Shown here in pieces: positions 21,645-22,520 of a DNA stretch of 22,520 nt (positions are counted from its first letter, which is position 1; each line of letters opens with the position of its first letter). The stretch lies in assembly GCA_937949745.1 (NCBI GenBank), contig CALECM010000003.1, forward strand, positions 1 to 22,520, given 5' to 3'. A model generated the notes under the pieces. That model worked only from the letters and a program-made list of their open reading frames with translations. It was not told where the DNA came from and did no database searches. Made by a program: the position numbers and the translations under genes. The stretch comes from an uncultured Bacteroidales bacterium (GTDB taxonomy: Bacteria; Bacteroidota; Bacteroidia; Bacteroidales; WCHB1-69).

Positions 21645-22206
21645 AAAAGTTTTTGAAATTATTTTGAATCCTTTCACCCGCATCGCCGGATGGCAGGCTT
21701 TCGGTATCGGAATCATTTTTGCAATATTATCAGCCATCATCGGTACATTGAGCGGCACAGCTTTCGACGGGGTATTGGATATGCATTTTGTACATAATAT
21801 CTCCTTTAGAGATTCTTTTATCATGCAAGGTATTAACATTTTTTGTATAGCTCTGGTCATGGGATTAACCGGTCTCATCGTCGCTAAGAATGTAAGGTTT
21901 ATTGATATCCTGGGCACCTTTACTTTAGCCAGGGCGCCTTATTTTATTCTTGCTTTCCTTGGTTTTTTCACCACTCCGCCCGATATGTTTGAGTATTTAA
22001 GAAATCCGGAATTATTCACTTTCCCGACATCCTTTATTATTGTTATTCTCATATCATTACCTTTCATCATCTGGAGCATCGCGCTTATGTACAATGGATT
22101 TAAAGTTTCCACCAACCTAAAAGGAGCAAAACTGGTGATCTCTTTCATCATCGGGATCCTGATCGCGGAAACTTTGTCCAAGATATTGATTTTTTTGGTG
22201 ATTTAA
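21634..22206 (+). CDS. Yip1-like integral membrane protein
   Basis: The 190 residues are mostly hydrophobic, with about five membrane helices (roughly 20-42, 62-85, 95-113, 132-152, 168-188 in the protein). The opening KVFEIILNPFTRI and the spacing of helices fit Yip1-family proteins. There are no charged catalytic motifs and no signal peptide. The ATG at 21634 is chosen over an in-frame TTG at 21625. Both lie inside the end of the DUF2089 gene. Function unknown; the context suggests the DUF2089 protein controls, or is controlled by, this membrane partner. I see no terminator after it. Confidence 0.75.
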   Translation: MKNRKVFEIILNPFTRIAGWQAFGIGIIFAILSAIIGTLSGTAFDGVLDMHFVHNISFRDSFIMQGINIFCIALVMGLTGLIVAKNVRFIDILGTFTLARAPYFILAFLGFFTTPPDMFEYLRNPELFTFPTSFIIVILISLPFIIWSIALMYNGFKVSTNLKGAKLVISFIIGILIAETLSKILIFLVI

Positions 22207-22233
22207 TTGAGGGGAGATAGTTTGTTTGTTTCT

Positions 22234-22400
22234 TTACAGGATAGGGAACTCCGGTTTGAATCCACTGCCATTACAATGTTCACAATAAATCCAAAATCTT
22301 TACATTCCGGACAAATCCTATCTTTTGAAAACAAGACTATTTTCACGTCCAATATGTGTTTTATAGGATGTTGATAGAAATCAAATAGTATATAAGAAGT
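22234..22400 (-). pseudogene. Possible frameshifted remnant of a DnaJ-type CxxC zinc-finger protein
   Basis: On the minus strand one frame, open from 22400, contains RICPECKDFGF (about 22287-22319). A neighbouring frame, ending at TAA 22234-22236, contains YCEHCNGSGFKP (about 22252-22287). Joined by a one-base shift they give C-P-E-C, about six residues, C-E-H-C-N-G-S-G, close to the DnaJ-type CxxCxGxG pattern. Neither frame alone is a plausible gene and no good start codon is seen. It may be a decayed gene or chance. The rest of 22207-22462 shows no other feature. Confidence 0.3.
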
Positions 22401-22462
22401 TTATTTCTAAAAATTTTGATTTTTATGGATTTGAGATTCATAAAACCAACTACCCGACCTCC

Positions 22463-22493
22463 TTGACTTTTCGCTAATTTTCTCGTATTTTTG
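22463..22493 (+). promoter_or_regulatory. Promoter reading out of the window
   Basis: TTG at 22463-22465, a 20-base gap, then TATTTTTG at 22486-22493 followed by CATCC. This is the best full match to the Bacteroidota -33/-7 consensus here. It points to a gene starting just past 22520. Confidence 0.7.
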
Positions 22494-22520
22494 CATCCAC
22501 AAACGCTAATCGAATATTTT

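Overview
The window reads as a piece of a Bacteroidota chromosome, most likely order Bacteroidales. The support is: (i) ten upstream regions carry the Bacteroidota -7 element TAnnTTTG, and starts lack clear Shine-Dalgarno sequences; (ii) the primary sigma factor is the short form without region 1.1; (iii) two large exported proteins end in type-A sorting domains of the type IX secretion system (T9SS); (iv) AsnRS, RibD and SAH hydrolase have the sequence character usual in that phylum. I see no tRNA, rRNA, CRISPR array, transposase or phage gene.

Layout. 1-333 is non-coding, with several inverted repeats and one copy of a short dispersed repeat. 334-2601 (minus) is a sigma factor-asnS pair. 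Divergent from it, 2775-5000 (plus) encodes a fused ResB/CcsA cytochrome c synthase. Its stop overlaps the stop of a minus-strand operon at 4997-7656: DUF4340-like membrane protein, then ribD, then a YigZ/IMPACT protein, all overlapping. Divergent again, 7766-10461 (plus) holds a duplicated peptide-type ABC ATPase without its permeases and a DoxX/MauE-like membrane protein fused to a thioredoxin-like domain. Between 10462 and 10939 lie a second copy of the dispersed repeat and a 54-residue cysteine-rich lipoprotein on the minus strand, too short for ordinary ORF cut-offs.

10940-16822 is one 1960-residue secreted protein built from 3.5 tandem copies of a roughly 530-residue unit (two jelly-roll 'choice-of-anchor J'-like domains alternating with two fibronectin III-like domains), followed by a T9SS sorting domain and a good intrinsic terminator. 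17042-19757 pairs an RND/HlyD-type periplasmic adaptor with a T9SS-targeted subtilisin-like protease. The expected pump gene is not there. 19863-21272 is S-adenosylhomocysteine hydrolase, with an inverted repeat over its promoter. 21381-22206 is a DUF2089 zinc-ribbon/HTH protein overlapping a Yip1-like membrane protein. The last 300 bases contain a possible frameshifted zinc-finger remnant and a promoter that reads out of the window.

Most of the content is core metabolism and envelope biology. The least ordinary parts are the giant repeat protein with its regular cysteine scaffold, the adaptor-protease pair, the small lipoprotein, the DoxX-thioredoxin fusion, the dispersed repeat with a compensated stem, and the DUF2089/Yip1 pair. 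I did not find a clear defence system, biosynthetic cluster or other self-contained undescribed system. Function calls rest on reading motifs by eye; no database search was run.
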